From: Rosistilla carotiformis
Lineage (GTDB): Bacteria > Planctomycetota > Planctomycetia > Pirellulales > Pirellulaceae
DNA length: 64,000 nt
NCBI RefSeq assembly: GCF_007753095.1
Contig: NZ_CP036348.1
Location: 2,480,001 to 2,544,000 of the forward strand
Direction: 5' to 3'
Under the pieces are notes generated by a model, which saw only the letters and a program-made list of their open reading frames with translations, was not told where the DNA came from and did not search any database. Positions 46,190 through 55,997 of the stretch are shown in pieces. The translations under genes were made by a program, and so were the position numbers. How positions within the stretch are numbered: position 1 is the first letter of the stretch; every line of letters begins with the position of its first letter.

Positions 46190-47305
46190 TCAGGCCAGCG
46201 GCAGTTGGGATTCGTCAAGCATGCCGCGATTGCGGCGCAATTGACCGCAGGCGGCATCGATGTCGCTCCCCTTGCGAGTCCGGAATTGCACGTTCACGCC
46301 CCCTTGTTCCAACGCTTCACGGAACTGGGTGATCGCCCCGGTGCTGGGGGTTTTGTAGGGAAGACCGGCAACGGGGTTGTAGGGAATCACGTTCAGTAAG
46401 GCCGATCGGCCGCGCAGCAGGCGGACGAGTTCATGCGCTTGTTGCATCGAATCGTTTACGCCACCCAGCAGCACATATTCGTACGTCAATCGGCGGCCGC
46501 TGATCGAAAAATAACGGTCGGCAGCTGTCAGGATCTTGTCGATTCCGACCTTCACGTTGACGGGCACCAAGCGGTTTCGCAATTCGTCGTTGGGGGCATG
46601 TAGGCTGACGGCGAGGTTGTAGGGAACGCCGTGCCGTGCCAACCGATCGATCGCTGGCGGCAACCCGACGGTGCTGATCGTGATCCGGCGGGGACTGATT
46701 CCTAAACCATCGGCGTCGCGGGCGATGTCCAGTGTGGCCAGGACGTTGTCGAGATTCGCTAGCGGTTCCCCCATCCCCATCATCACGATGTGGCTGAGTC
46801 GTTCGTCGGCGGGGAGACGCCGCTGCAATCGCAGCATCTGTTCCATGATCTCGCCGCGGGTCAAATTGCGTTTCACACCATCGAGCCCACTGGCGCAAAA
46901 GACGCACCCCATCGCACAGCCGACCTGGCTGCTGACGCAGATCGACCGACGCGGTCCGTCGCGCAGCAGAACGCATTCGATTTCCCCCCCATCGCGGAGA
47001 CGAAGCAATAGTTTTTCGGTGCCGTCGTGGGAGACCTGTTCGATTTCGACGTCGGCGGTGAACAGATCAAAGTCTTCGGACATCCGCTGCCGCAGCTTTG
47101 CCGGCAGATCGGTCATCTCGCCAAACGACATCGCCCGTTGTTGATAGACCCAGCGAAGGATTTGGGCCGCACGAAACTTCGGCTGGCCCTGCTCGGCCAA
47201 CCAGCTGACCAATTCGTCGCGATGCAAGTCCAGCAGGCTGCGGCGTTGCGGGGGAGAGGTTTCGAGATCGCGCGGGGTATCAGTCATTGGTAAAAAGTCG
47301 GCCAT
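46190..47305 (-). CDS. rlmN: 23S rRNA (adenine-2503-C2) / tRNA methyltransferase
   Basis: A 371-residue radical SAM methylase. The cluster motif is GCAMGCVFCASG, preceded by SSQV and followed by RNLTRGEIMEQML; HIVMMGMGEPLANLDNV and the C-terminal VNVKVGIDKIL fit RlmN. The ATG at 47305 is used (GAAG upstream); the frame extends 81 residues upstream in an Arg/Pro-rich stretch that is not homologous. RlmN improves translational accuracy and in several bacteria also methylates tRNA. Confidence 0.94.
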   Translation of the reverse strand: MADFLPMTDTPRDLETSPPQRRSLLDLHRDELVSWLAEQGQPKFRAAQILRWVYQQRAMSFGEMTDLPAKLRQRMSEDFDLFTADVEIEQVSHDGTEKLLLRLRDGGEIECVLLRDGPRRSICVSSQVGCAMGCVFCASGLDGVKRNLTRGEIMEQMLRLQRRLPADERLSHIVMMGMGEPLANLDNVLATLDIARDADGLGISPRRITISTVGLPPAIDRLARHGVPYNLAVSLHAPNDELRNRLVPVNVKVGIDKILTAADRYFSISGRRLTYEYVLLGGVNDSMQQAHELVRLLRGRSALLNVIPYNPVAGLPYKTPSTGAITQFREALEQGGVNVQFRTRKGSDIDAACGQLRRNRGMLDESQLPLA

Positions 47306-47584
47306 TGTGAAGGTTTCTTCAAGCCGATCGATTAAAGCAGAACGCCTCAAAAGACGCAAACGGCGTACCGCAGGTGGGGGCGGGTTGCGCGGCTGGTTCG
47401 GATTACAACGACGCGCCTCGAAGCCGGACTTTTGAAAGCCGCCAAATTGCTCTGAAAGCCAACGGCAGGCACCGGAATGAAGCCTAGTCTTCGGAGGGTC
47501 AAAGCGATCAGCCGCAAATCGCCTCCCGTGCATGGAAATAAACAACAACGTCGCAAGTCGTCCGCGAGTCGAGCAACTTCCATT

Positions 47585-49495
47585 ATGAACCTGCGTTTAA
47601 AAATCCTGCTAACCCTGATCGCTGTCTTTTCGCTGTACGTCGTGATCGACGCGGCGATTCAGCAATTAGTGGTCTTTCCGCAGTTTGTCTCGCTGGAGCA
47701 GCGCGAAGCGACGCAAAACCTGCAGCGCTGCCATCAGGCCATCGAACGCGACATCGAGCACTTGGACTTTTTTGTTCACGATTGCGCCTCGTGGGACGAC
47801 CTGCATCAGTTCGTGGTCGACCCAAAGCGCCAGCTGGGGGCCGAAGAGTACGTCGATTCGATGTTTCAGGATACCAATCTGAATCTGTTGGCCGTGATCG
47901 ATAACGAAGGCAAAGTGGTCCACCGCAGCTTTCGGAAAGAGGGCTCCAGCAAATCGCTCGATTCGTCCATTTTTCCGACCGCCAACTGGCCATTGACGCA
48001 TCCGTTGTTAAAACGTGGCGATGCTTCGGTAGCGCCGAAGGATGCTGCGATCGGCGGTTTGTTGATGACCGAATACGGCCCGATCCAAGTCGCTGCGCGG
48101 CCGATTCTTCGGACCGGCGGGCTTTCTCCGCGACACGGTACATTAATCATGGGGCGGTTCCTGGACGCGAAGGTCGTGAAATCGATCGCTGATCAAATTT
48201 CCGTCGCGTTCACCGTGAAGCCACTGACGGGCGAAGAACGACCGGCCAAGAACGCCGCGGTGTCCGATTCCAAGCAACGCGATGTCCCGGTCTCTATCAC
48301 GGAGATCGATGAAGAACGTCTGGCGGTCGAATCGATGCTGTTGGATATCTCGGGTCAACCCATCCTGCGAACGCACGCGATGGTCTATCGAAACATCTCG
48401 CAAACCGGCCGCGTCGCGATGCGTTATGCCTTGGGATCACTATTGGTCGCCGCCTTTGTTGTCCTGACGATCCTGTTGGTGCTGCTGCAAAACATTGTGA
48501 TCTCGCCGTTGACCCATCTATCGGACCGGGCGAGCCATATCGGCGAGACCGGCGACTTGAGCGTTCGCGTGAACGTCCGTCGCTCGGATGAATTCGGCAA
48601 CCTTGCCCGCCACTTCAATGGAATGGTCGACAACCTTGCCGACACGCAAAGCCGCCTGATCGAACTGTCGCGTCGCGCCGGGATGTCGGACGTCGCAACG
48701 GGCGTGCTTCACAACGTGGGCAATGTGATGACCAACGTCAACGTCTTGTCCAGTTCGATGTCGAATCGGCTGGAGCGATCGAAGCTGTTGGGGCTGAAAA
48801 AGTCGGTGGATCTGTTGCGAGCCCATGAGCACCAGATGAATGATTTTTTGGTATCCGACCCACGTGGCCAAAAACTGCCCAACTACATCTGCCAGGTGAC
48901 CGACCACTTGGAAATCGAACATCTGGAAATTTTGGAACAACTGCAGTCGATGTCGGCCAACCTTCAGCATGCGGGTCAAATCCTGGAGGCCCAACAAAAG
49001 CTGGCCACCGGAGCGCAAGTGATTGAATCGGTTCGACCGAAGAAATTGATCAGCGATGCGATCGGCATGCTGCAGGCTTCGCTGGACGGCCACGACGTGA
49101 AGGTTAAGGTGCAATGTGAGAATCTACCCGAGGTTCGGTTGGATCGGGGCAAGGTGATTCAGGTGTTGGTCAATCTGATCGCCAACGCCAAGGACGCGAT
49201 CAAAGACTACGACGCCAAAAACCGAGAGATTCTGATCGAGGTGACGCTTTCGGATACCCAGGAACTGTGTATTGAAGTTGTCGACCATGGCTGTGGGATC
49301 TCATCGGAGAACCTTGAGAAAATATTCTCCAGCGGCTTCACCACCAAACCACTTGGGCATGGCCACGGCCTTCATTATTGTGCCAATGCCGCCCGGCAGA
49401 TGAAAGGCTCACTCACGGTTCAAAGCCAAGGGGTTGGGTTGGGATCATCTTTCATTCTGTCACTGCCGAATAACTCTGTTTCAGAGGCGGTGTAA
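47585..49495 (+). CDS. Sensor histidine kinase with CHASE4-like and HAMP domains
   Basis: A 636-residue membrane kinase. Span 1 is at about 5-28; the outer sensor (about 40-278) has [17 protein letters not shown], typical of CHASE4; span 2 is at about 281-302; HAMP at about 303-355. The phosphoacceptor region is unusual: [19 protein letters not shown] (His376) rather than the HELRTPL box. The ATPase domain is complete ([40 protein letters not shown]). Its stop is 2 bases before the next start, so it surely signals to the REC-GGDEF-EAL protein. Confidence 0.9.
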   Translation: MNLRLKILLTLIAVFSLYVVIDAAIQQLVVFPQFVSLEQREATQNLQRCHQAIERDIEHLDFFVHDCASWDDLHQFVVDPKRQLGAEEYVDSMFQDTNLNLLAVIDNEGKVVHRSFRKEGSSKSLDSSIFPTANWPLTHPLLKRGDASVAPKDAAIGGLLMTEYGPIQVAARPILRTGGLSPRHGTLIMGRFLDAKVVKSIADQISVAFTVKPLTGEERPAKNAAVSDSKQRDVPVSITEIDEERLAVESMLLDISGQPILRTHAMVYRNISQTGRVAMRYALGSLLVAAFVVLTILLVLLQNIVISPLTHLSDRASHIGETGDLSVRVNVRRSDEFGNLARHFNGMVDNLADTQSRLIELSRRAGMSDVATGVLHNVGNVMTNVNVLSSSMSNRLERSKLLGLKKSVDLLRAHEHQMNDFLVSDPRGQKLPNYICQVTDHLEIEHLEILEQLQSMSANLQHAGQILEAQQKLATGAQVIESVRPKKLISDAIGMLQASLDGHDVKVKVQCENLPEVRLDRGKVIQVLVNLIANAKDAIKDYDAKNREILIEVTLSDTQELCIEVVDHGCGISSENLEKIFSSGFTTKPLGHGHGLHYCANAARQMKGSLTVQSQGVGLGSSFILSLPNNSVSEAV

Positions 49496-49497
49496 AC

Positions 49498-51525
49498 ATG
49501 AGCCACGATCATGCAAACCGACCGGGACGAATCTTACTTGTCGACGATCAGCAATCGATTCACGATGCCTATCGAACCGTGTTGCTGCGCAACGACCACA
49601 ACGATTCGGACCTGGATGACCTGGAAGCCGAACTGTTTGGCGATGGGCCATCGGGATCTTCATCTGCCAACCAACAGGCGTTGATGACGTTTGAATTGAC
49701 CCATGCCATGCAAGGCTTGCAAGCCGTTGAGTTAACAACCGCAGCACTCGCCCAGGGCAAGCCGTTTGAAGTGGCTTTTGTCGACATGCGGATGCCGCCG
49801 GGAATCGATGGCCTGGAAACCATCGTCCGATTGTGGCAGGTCGATCCGTCGCTGCAGGTGATTATCTGCACCGCGTTCTCGGACTACTCCTGGCCACAAA
49901 TCATTGAACGGTTGGGGCATCGCGACAATCTGCTGTTTGTGAAAAAACCATTCGCCAGCGAAGAGGTTTTGCAATTGGCGATGGCGATGACGCAAAAGCA
50001 GCGCAGCAGTGTGGCCAGCCAATTGAGGCTGCAACAACTGCAAAACGCCAACGATAAGCTGCAGGAAGAGATCGGCCAACGGAAGACCGCTGAAAGCGAA
50101 CTGCAGCACGCGGCGACACACGACCATTTGACCAAGTTGCCCAACCGCAACTATTTGAAGAACGTCTTGGCGGAACAATTTCGCCGACGCGAGATCAACA
50201 GCGACAAGTGCGATGCGCTAATCTTTTTGGATTTGGACAATTTCAAACTGATCAACGATAGCCTGGGGCATATCGTAGGTGATGAATTATTGGTCCAGAT
50301 TGCAAAACGTTTACAAGACACGTTGCGTTCGATGTGTGGTGACGCCGCCGTGGGGATCGGTCGAGATTCGAACACACCGCACAGCCTCGTCGCTCGCTTG
50401 GGTGGGGATGAATTTGTTGTTTTTCTGGCCAATGTCGAAACCGAAGCGTTGGCGATTCGGTTCGCCGAAACCATTCGCGACGATCTGATCAATTCCTACG
50501 TGTTGACAAATCAAGAACTGAGCGTCGGAACCAGTTTGGGGATCGCGTTTGCGAACTCCGACGTCGCCACGCCCGAAGACCTGATGCGGAACGCCGACCT
50601 GGCGATGTATCGCGCTAAATTCTCCGGCAAACGCTGCCTGGCGGTCTTTGACCGGAACATGCATTCGTCGGTGCTCAAACAATTGGAGATGGAAGCGTCG
50701 CTTCGAACCGTGCTGCAAGACAACGCGTTGAGGATGGTCTACCAACCCATCTTTAACGTGAAAGATGGCACGGTTACGGGAGTCGAATCGTTGTTGCGTT
50801 GGCACCATCCCGAAAACGGATTAATCAGTCCGGCCGAATTCATTCCCGTCGCCGAAGAGACCGGATTGATCGTGCCGATTGGCCGATGGGTTCTCGAAGA
50901 GGCATGCCGGACGGTGAAGCGGTTGAACCCCGGCCATGGACGACGTCCGATCTCGGTCAGCGTGAACGTTTCCAAACGGCAGATCATCGATCCTGGTTTC
51001 GTGGTGATGCTGGGTAAAATCCTCAAGAGTTTTGACCTTCCGGGAAAACTGATCAATCTGGAAATCACCGAGTCGTTGATCATGCAGAACCCCGAACATA
51101 TCGTCGATCGCTTGCATGAAATTCGCAACTTGGGTGTCGAATTGCACATGGACGACTTTGGCACCGGGCACTCGTCGCTCAGCTGCCTGCATCGGTTCCC
51201 GATCGATGTGCTGAAGATCGACAGGTCGTTTGTGTCCACCATGGAATCGAATGTCGATTATGAATCGATTATCCATGCGATCATTACACTGGCGCACAAT
51301 TTGGGTGTGACCGTGATCGCCGAAGGGATCGAGACGCAGCGTCAACTGGGACGGCTTCGCGATCTGGAGTGCGACCTTGGGCAGGGGTACTATTTTTCCG
51401 AACCGAAGACGCTCGACGAAGTGATCGCGTTGATGGATCGTTTGGAACAGATCGCTCAATCGCGAACAACGACGCTGCCCGTTCCACCCCGCCCGGCGGA
51501 CTTCCCCGATCTGGAACCCTGTTAG
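49498..51525 (+). CDS. Response regulator with REC, GGDEF and EAL domains
   Basis: A 675-residue cyclic-di-GMP enzyme. REC (about 10-170) has D16, D17 and the phosphoacceptor D96 (VAFVDMRMP), plus an inserted acidic loop of about 30 residues (34-62). GGDEF is intact at 302-306, but an insert precedes it and the inhibitory RxxD site is absent. EAL begins with ESL at 430-432 in place of EAL; other catalytic motifs are in place ([36 protein letters not shown]). Both synthase and phosphodiesterase activity remain possible; the upstream kinase would set the balance. Confidence 0.93.
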   Translation: MSHDHANRPGRILLVDDQQSIHDAYRTVLLRNDHNDSDLDDLEAELFGDGPSGSSSANQQALMTFELTHAMQGLQAVELTTAALAQGKPFEVAFVDMRMPPGIDGLETIVRLWQVDPSLQVIICTAFSDYSWPQIIERLGHRDNLLFVKKPFASEEVLQLAMAMTQKQRSSVASQLRLQQLQNANDKLQEEIGQRKTAESELQHAATHDHLTKLPNRNYLKNVLAEQFRRREINSDKCDALIFLDLDNFKLINDSLGHIVGDELLVQIAKRLQDTLRSMCGDAAVGIGRDSNTPHSLVARLGGDEFVVFLANVETEALAIRFAETIRDDLINSYVLTNQELSVGTSLGIAFANSDVATPEDLMRNADLAMYRAKFSGKRCLAVFDRNMHSSVLKQLEMEASLRTVLQDNALRMVYQPIFNVKDGTVTGVESLLRWHHPENGLISPAEFIPVAEETGLIVPIGRWVLEEACRTVKRLNPGHGRRPISVSVNVSKRQIIDPGFVVMLGKILKSFDLPGKLINLEITESLIMQNPEHIVDRLHEIRNLGVELHMDDFGTGHSSLSCLHRFPIDVLKIDRSFVSTMESNVDYESIIHAIITLAHNLGVTVIAEGIETQRQLGRLRDLECDLGQGYYFSEPKTLDEVIALMDRLEQIAQSRTTTLPVPPRPADFPDLEPC

Positions 51526-51896
51526 AACGGGCGTTAGCGATTGCCGAACGCCTTTTGCAGGAAAGATTTCGTCGTGGGATGCGGCCCAAAGATCGGCGGC
51601 GCTTCCACGACCGCCCGATCCCACCCGGCGAACCCCGCCCACTTGCGGCGAATGAATCTCTTTAGCATCCACGTTAACGTCCATTCGGCAAGCATTAAGT
51701 CCGCCGAAGACATCACCGGAACGCTGACTTCGCAATCCGAACGCGCGTCCCACGCTTCGCGCCGCTGCTCATCGCACCCACATCGTGGACTGCCTTGCGG
51801 AAAATTGGTTGCATTGGCCGCATCGCATGGGTAAAACGGGCCCACAGTTCTCCTACCTTTTGCCCTCCCCTCCCCCTCCGACGCTTCGGGAATCCC
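51526..51896. other. Intergenic stretch, possible small leftward frame
   Basis: The gap between the c-di-GMP protein gene and the ceramidase-like gene holds 371 bases. A leftward frame 51534-51713 would encode 59 residues (MSSADLMLAEWTLTWMLKRF ...) with a natural-looking end, but no ribosome site or relative is recognised. I do not call it as a gene. Confidence 0.4.
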
Positions 51897-54062
51897 ATGA
51901 GACCACTTTCTGTGTTCGCGCTTGCCCTTTGTACGCTACTGTTGGCCCCACCGGTTGCGGCGGAACTTCGTGTGGGTGCCGTCGTCGTCGATGTGACTCC
52001 CCCCGACATGCCGGTAATTGTCAACGGTGGGATTTTGTCGCGAACGGTCGATCAAGTTAAAACGCCGATCAACGCCCGCGCGATTGTCGTCGATGATGGC
52101 AAACAGCGGCTCGCGATCGTGGTCGTCGACAGCTGCATGATGCCTCTTTTCCTATTGGACGATGCCAAAGCGTTGGCCGCCCAACGAACGAAGATCAAGC
52201 CCGATCACATGCTGATCTCCGCCACCCACACCCATACGGCGCCATCGGCGATGGGAGCTTTGGGAACCGACGCCGATCCACGCTACGTTCCCTATCTGCG
52301 GGAAAAGTTAGCCGAAGCGATTGCCACGGCGGAAGCCAAGCTCGCCCCCGCGCATGTCGGCTGGACCACCGTGAACGCCGATAAATTCACCGCGTTGCGT
52401 CGCTGGATTCGTCGTCCCGACCGCGTCGACGACGATCCTTTCGGCAACCCCACGGTCCGCGCCAACATGCACTCCGCTCGCGTTCCCGAGAACGTCACCG
52501 GACCATCGGGGCCCGAAGATCCTGAGGTCTCGATGATCTCGTTTGCTTCTCCTGAAGGAGAACCGATCGCGGTGTTAGCAAACTTTTCAATGCACTATTT
52601 TGGCGATTCTCAAATCAGTGCCGACTACTTTGGACTGCTGTGCAATGCGTTCCAAGATCGTGTCACGCAATCGCAACAGCCGGCCAATCCGGACAACTCC
52701 AAACCACAAGACACGGCGACACCATCGATGGTAGCGATGTTGTCGCACGGTTGCAGTGGTGACATCTGGCGACGCGATTACACCGCCGGGCCCGATGGGA
52801 ACTACAACCCGACGCTGGAAACCTACACCACCGAATTGTTGGACCTTATCTACGGCGCGTTCGAGAAAATTGAGCATCATCCGGTCGATTCGATCGCGAT
52901 GGCCGAAGCCCGCTTGCCGCTGATGTACCGTCTTCCCGATGCCCAACGCTTGCAATGGGCTCAACAGATCGTCGAATCGATGGAGGGCGAATTGCCTAAG
53001 AACATCGAACAGGTGTATGCCCGTGAACAGGTGATCTTGCACGAACTGCAATCGACCGACGTGGTGGTTCAAGGGATCCGGATCGGTGATATCGGGATTT
53101 CGACGACGCCTAACGAGACATACGCGTTGACCGGGTTGAAGTTGAAACTGCAAAGTCCATTCGCCAAACAGATGGTTATCGAATTGGCCAACGGTGGCGA
53201 CGGTTACATTCCGCCGCCCGAACAGCATCACTTGGGCGGCTACAACACCTGGGCTGCGCGATCGGCCGGATTGGAGGTTCAGGCGGAGCCGAAGATTGCC
53301 GAGGCGAATCTGCAGTTATTGGAACAATTAGCTGGCAAGCCGCGACGTCCGTTTGTGCAAAGCGTGGGGAAGCGGACCCAGGCGATCCAGGCTGCGGATC
53401 CCTATGCTTTTTACCGACTGGATCAGATGGGCGGATCGATCGCGATCGACAGTTCGAAGCATCACCGCGACGCCAGCGTCTCGCCCGGCTATGCGTTGTT
53501 TCTCGAAGGGCCCGCCCAGCCGGGGGTTTGCGAAGCGGATGAGATTAACCGCGCGATCCACTTGGCTGGCGGACGATTACAAACACGTCTGCCGATCGGA
53601 CAATCGGATTACAGCGTGGCGATGTGGATTTGGAATGGGATGCCCAATGATGGTCGCGAGACCACCGGGTGGTTCGTTTCTCGCGATCGCCCCTATCAAG
53701 CAAGCCCGGTTGGGGACCATCTTGGAATCGGCGGCACGGCAACCACACCGGGCAAGTTGATCTTCGTCAACGGCAACAACCCGCCGGTGACGGGGCAGAC
53801 GACGCTTGAGCGTTGGAGCTGGAATCATGTCGTGATGACTCGCAGCGGCGACAAGGTGCAGGTCTATTTGAACGGATCGAAGCAGCCTGAGATCGAAACC
53901 ACCGCTTCGGCGACGGGAGTTTCTCAAGTGGGCGAACTCTTCATCGGCGGGCGCAGCGACGACGATTCGAATTTCGAAGGCCGAATCGACGAGGTTGCGA
54001 TCTTTGATCGGGCGCTCGACCAGTCGCAGCTCGAAACGCTGTTGGTTGAACCGATCGAGTAG
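51897..54062 (+). CDS. Secreted ceramidase-like hydrolase with C-terminal LamG-like domain
   Basis: A 721-residue secreted protein with a signal peptide (FALALCTLLLAPPVAAE). The main domain (about 22-480) resembles neutral/alkaline non-lysosomal ceramidases: RVGAVVVDVTPPDMPV, ARAIVVDDGKQRLAIVVVDS, ISATHTHTAPSAMG with zinc-type histidines, and LSHGCSGDIWRRDY. The tail (about 545-715) is a concanavalin/LamG-like sandwich ending VGELFIGGRSDDDSNFEG and IDEVAIFDRAL. The substrate may be a ceramide-like lipid or another amide or ester. The ATG at 51897 follows directly before the signal peptide. Confidence 0.85.
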   Translation: MRPLSVFALALCTLLLAPPVAAELRVGAVVVDVTPPDMPVIVNGGILSRTVDQVKTPINARAIVVDDGKQRLAIVVVDSCMMPLFLLDDAKALAAQRTKIKPDHMLISATHTHTAPSAMGALGTDADPRYVPYLREKLAEAIATAEAKLAPAHVGWTTVNADKFTALRRWIRRPDRVDDDPFGNPTVRANMHSARVPENVTGPSGPEDPEVSMISFASPEGEPIAVLANFSMHYFGDSQISADYFGLLCNAFQDRVTQSQQPANPDNSKPQDTATPSMVAMLSHGCSGDIWRRDYTAGPDGNYNPTLETYTTELLDLIYGAFEKIEHHPVDSIAMAEARLPLMYRLPDAQRLQWAQQIVESMEGELPKNIEQVYAREQVILHELQSTDVVVQGIRIGDIGISTTPNETYALTGLKLKLQSPFAKQMVIELANGGDGYIPPPEQHHLGGYNTWAARSAGLEVQAEPKIAEANLQLLEQLAGKPRRPFVQSVGKRTQAIQAADPYAFYRLDQMGGSIAIDSSKHHRDASVSPGYALFLEGPAQPGVCEADEINRAIHLAGGRLQTRLPIGQSDYSVAMWIWNGMPNDGRETTGWFVSRDRPYQASPVGDHLGIGGTATTPGKLIFVNGNNPPVTGQTTLERWSWNHVVMTRSGDKVQVYLNGSKQPEIETTASATGVSQVGELFIGGRSDDDSNFEGRIDEVAIFDRALDQSQLETLLVEPIE

Positions 54063-54171
54063 CTGGATCAAGGGGTGTTGAGTCGGTTGCCGATGAACCG
54101 GTACGCTATAGGCGCGTCCTGGAATGTACCGGTCCGCGACCTACTTGCACTCTCTTAAAAGATCACGATCC

Positions 54172-54987
54172 ATGGAAAATACCAAACCGCAACTGGCATT
54201 GATTGGTGGCGGCAAGATGGGGCGGGCGTTGGTCCAAGGAATGATCGATGCAGGTTTCACGACGGCGGACCGGGTAACGGTGGGGGACCATAATCCCGTT
54301 TCGCAGGCTTGGTGGAAACAGAACGTCCCTCAGGCGACCGTCACGCCGGACAGCAAGTCAGCTGTCGAAGGGGCCGATGTCGTCCTGTTGGCGATCAAGC
54401 CGAGAGTCGTTTTGGCGGCTGTCAGCGAATTGAAACGTACCGCCCGCAAATCGCTGCTGATTTCGGTCGCTGCGGGGATTCCGTTGGACGCGTTGGTCCG
54501 TCAGTTCGGCAGTAGCCGCGTCATCCGCGTGATGCCTAATACACCTTCGCTGGTCGGAGCCGGCGCCAGCGCCTACTGCTGTGGCGACGATGTCAGCAGC
54601 GAAGACGCAGCTTTTGTCGATGGGATGCTGTCGTCGGTCGGCAAGGCCTTTCGCGTGGACGATAAAGCGATGGACGCGGTCACGGGACTCAGCGGCAGCG
54701 GCCCGGCGTTTGTCTGCATGATCATCGAAGCTCTGGCCGACGGAGGCGTCTTGTCCGGCTTGCCTCGCGAGCTGTCGATGCAGCTGGCGACCCAGACGGT
54801 GCTGGGGACCGCCAAGTTAGTCCAGCAGACCGGTACGCATCCGGGAGAACTGAAAGACGCCGTGGCAAGTCCCGGTGGGACAACGATCGCCGGAATCGCC
54901 GCATTGGAGCGGGGAGGGTTGCGAAACACAATGATTTCCGCTGTCGAAACCGCCACGCGGCGGAGCGAAGAGCTCGGCAAAAACTGA
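54172..54987 (+). CDS. proC: Pyrroline-5-carboxylate reductase
   Basis: A 271-residue enzyme that reduces pyrroline-5-carboxylate to proline with NAD(P)H. It begins with the Rossmann motif ALIGGGKMGRALVQGM; VIRVMPNTPSLVGAGA and GLSGSGPAFVCMIIEALADG are typical, and the end has VASPGGTTIAGIAALERGG. The ATG at 54172 is natural; a longer frame adds 16 unlikely residues. Proline synthesis may also serve osmotic balance in this organism. Confidence 0.95.
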   Translation: MENTKPQLALIGGGKMGRALVQGMIDAGFTTADRVTVGDHNPVSQAWWKQNVPQATVTPDSKSAVEGADVVLLAIKPRVVLAAVSELKRTARKSLLISVAAGIPLDALVRQFGSSRVIRVMPNTPSLVGAGASAYCCGDDVSSEDAAFVDGMLSSVGKAFRVDDKAMDAVTGLSGSGPAFVCMIIEALADGGVLSGLPRELSMQLATQTVLGTAKLVQQTGTHPGELKDAVASPGGTTIAGIAALERGGLRNTMISAVETATRRSEELGKN

Positions 54988-55075
54988 GTTCAAATTTTTC
55001 TCGCGCAACCGATGATGGCGTCTTGCTGAACCCCACGGGGTTACGCGATATTCATGTTTTGGGAGTGTTAAAGCC

Positions 55076-55318
55076 ATGAATAATTCGATCACCATTTTGA
55101 TCGACGACAAGCACGTTCCGTTGTATCGGATCATGTGGGTCGCTGACACGCCGCACTTTTGTGGCGAAGAGGACTGCACCCGCGAAGGTCAATACGAAGT
55201 CCGCTTGGAATTGGACGAATCGGTCTGGGCTTCGCGAGCCGAACGCGACAGCGTGCTCGAATCGATCAACGGTTCCCGCGACGGAGTCGACCCCGGCGAA
55301 GAAGATAGCCCCTGGTAG
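55076..55318 (+). CDS. Small conserved-type protein of unknown function
   Basis: An 80-residue acidic protein (NSITILIDDKHVPLYRIMWV, then HFCGEEDCTREGQYEVRLEL) with two cysteines in CGEEDC. A plausible ribosome site (GGGAG) lies 11 or so bases before the ATG. I recognise no family. It is between proC and efpL in the same direction, with an 81-base gap to the latter. Confidence 0.6.
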   Translation: MNNSITILIDDKHVPLYRIMWVADTPHFCGEEDCTREGQYEVRLELDESVWASRAERDSVLESINGSRDGVDPGEEDSPW

Positions 55319-55399
55319 ATGGCCCCCCGATCGCGCAGCCCTTCCGCTCGCGATCGACACTCTCGTCCCAAGACCCTCTTTCAACTGAATAAGCAGCCC

Positions 55400-55963
55400 A
55401 TGCAGGCAAAAGAAATCAAAACCGGTACGGTGGTCGTTCACAATGGCGACCCTTTGTTGATGCTCGCTGTTCAGGTGCAGTCGCCGTCGGCGCGTGGTGC
55501 GGCAACGCTTTACAAGTTTCGCGGCCGCAATCTCGTTACCCGCCAAAAGGTCGACTTGACCCTTAAGGGAACCGACTCACTCGATATGGCTGACTTCCAC
55601 AAACGCGAAGTCCAGGTGATGTACCGTGACTCCGAACAGATCCACCTCATGGATACGGAGAACTACAATCAATACGCCATGGATTTGGAAGACGTTGGCG
55701 AGCAATTGTTGTATTTGGCCGAAGGGCTCGAAGGAATCCGCGCTCTGATCTACAACGATGCGTGCGTGGGATTGGATCTGCCGTCGTCGATCGAAATGAA
55801 CATCACGCAGTGCGATCCGGCCGTCAAAGGCAATTCGGCGACGTCGCGCAACAAACCGGCCACGTTGGAGACCGGCTTGGTGGTTCAAGTGCCCGAATAC
55901 ATCAAGGAAGGCGAACGGATCAAGGTCGACTCTCGAACGGGCGATTTCTTGTCGAGAGCTTAG
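55400..55963 (+). CDS. efpL: Elongation factor P-like protein of the EfpL/YeiP type
   Basis: A 187-residue EF-P paralogue. The KOW domain has an extended tip loop, QSPSARGAATLYKFRG (Arg32 at the tip), which closely follows the EfpL/YeiP loop QSPTARGAATLYKMR and lacks the Lys that is modified in EF-P. The C-terminal OB domain ends with ATSRNKPATLETGLVVQVP, like EfpL. The ATG at 55400 is natural. EfpL relieves ribosome stalling at prolines and related motifs without lysine modification. The canonical efp is not in this window. Confidence 0.92.
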   Translation: MQAKEIKTGTVVVHNGDPLLMLAVQVQSPSARGAATLYKFRGRNLVTRQKVDLTLKGTDSLDMADFHKREVQVMYRDSEQIHLMDTENYNQYAMDLEDVGEQLLYLAEGLEGIRALIYNDACVGLDLPSSIEMNITQCDPAVKGNSATSRNKPATLETGLVVQVPEYIKEGERIKVDSRTGDFLSRA

Positions 55964-55997
55964 AAAGATGTCGGTTCGCAGCGGTTGCCGGCACGTG

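Noticed and set aside
51534-51713. 59-codon leftward frame before the ceramidase-like gene
   Set aside because: The translation looks plausible at the end, but there is no ribosome site or recognised relative; listed only within the intergenic entry.
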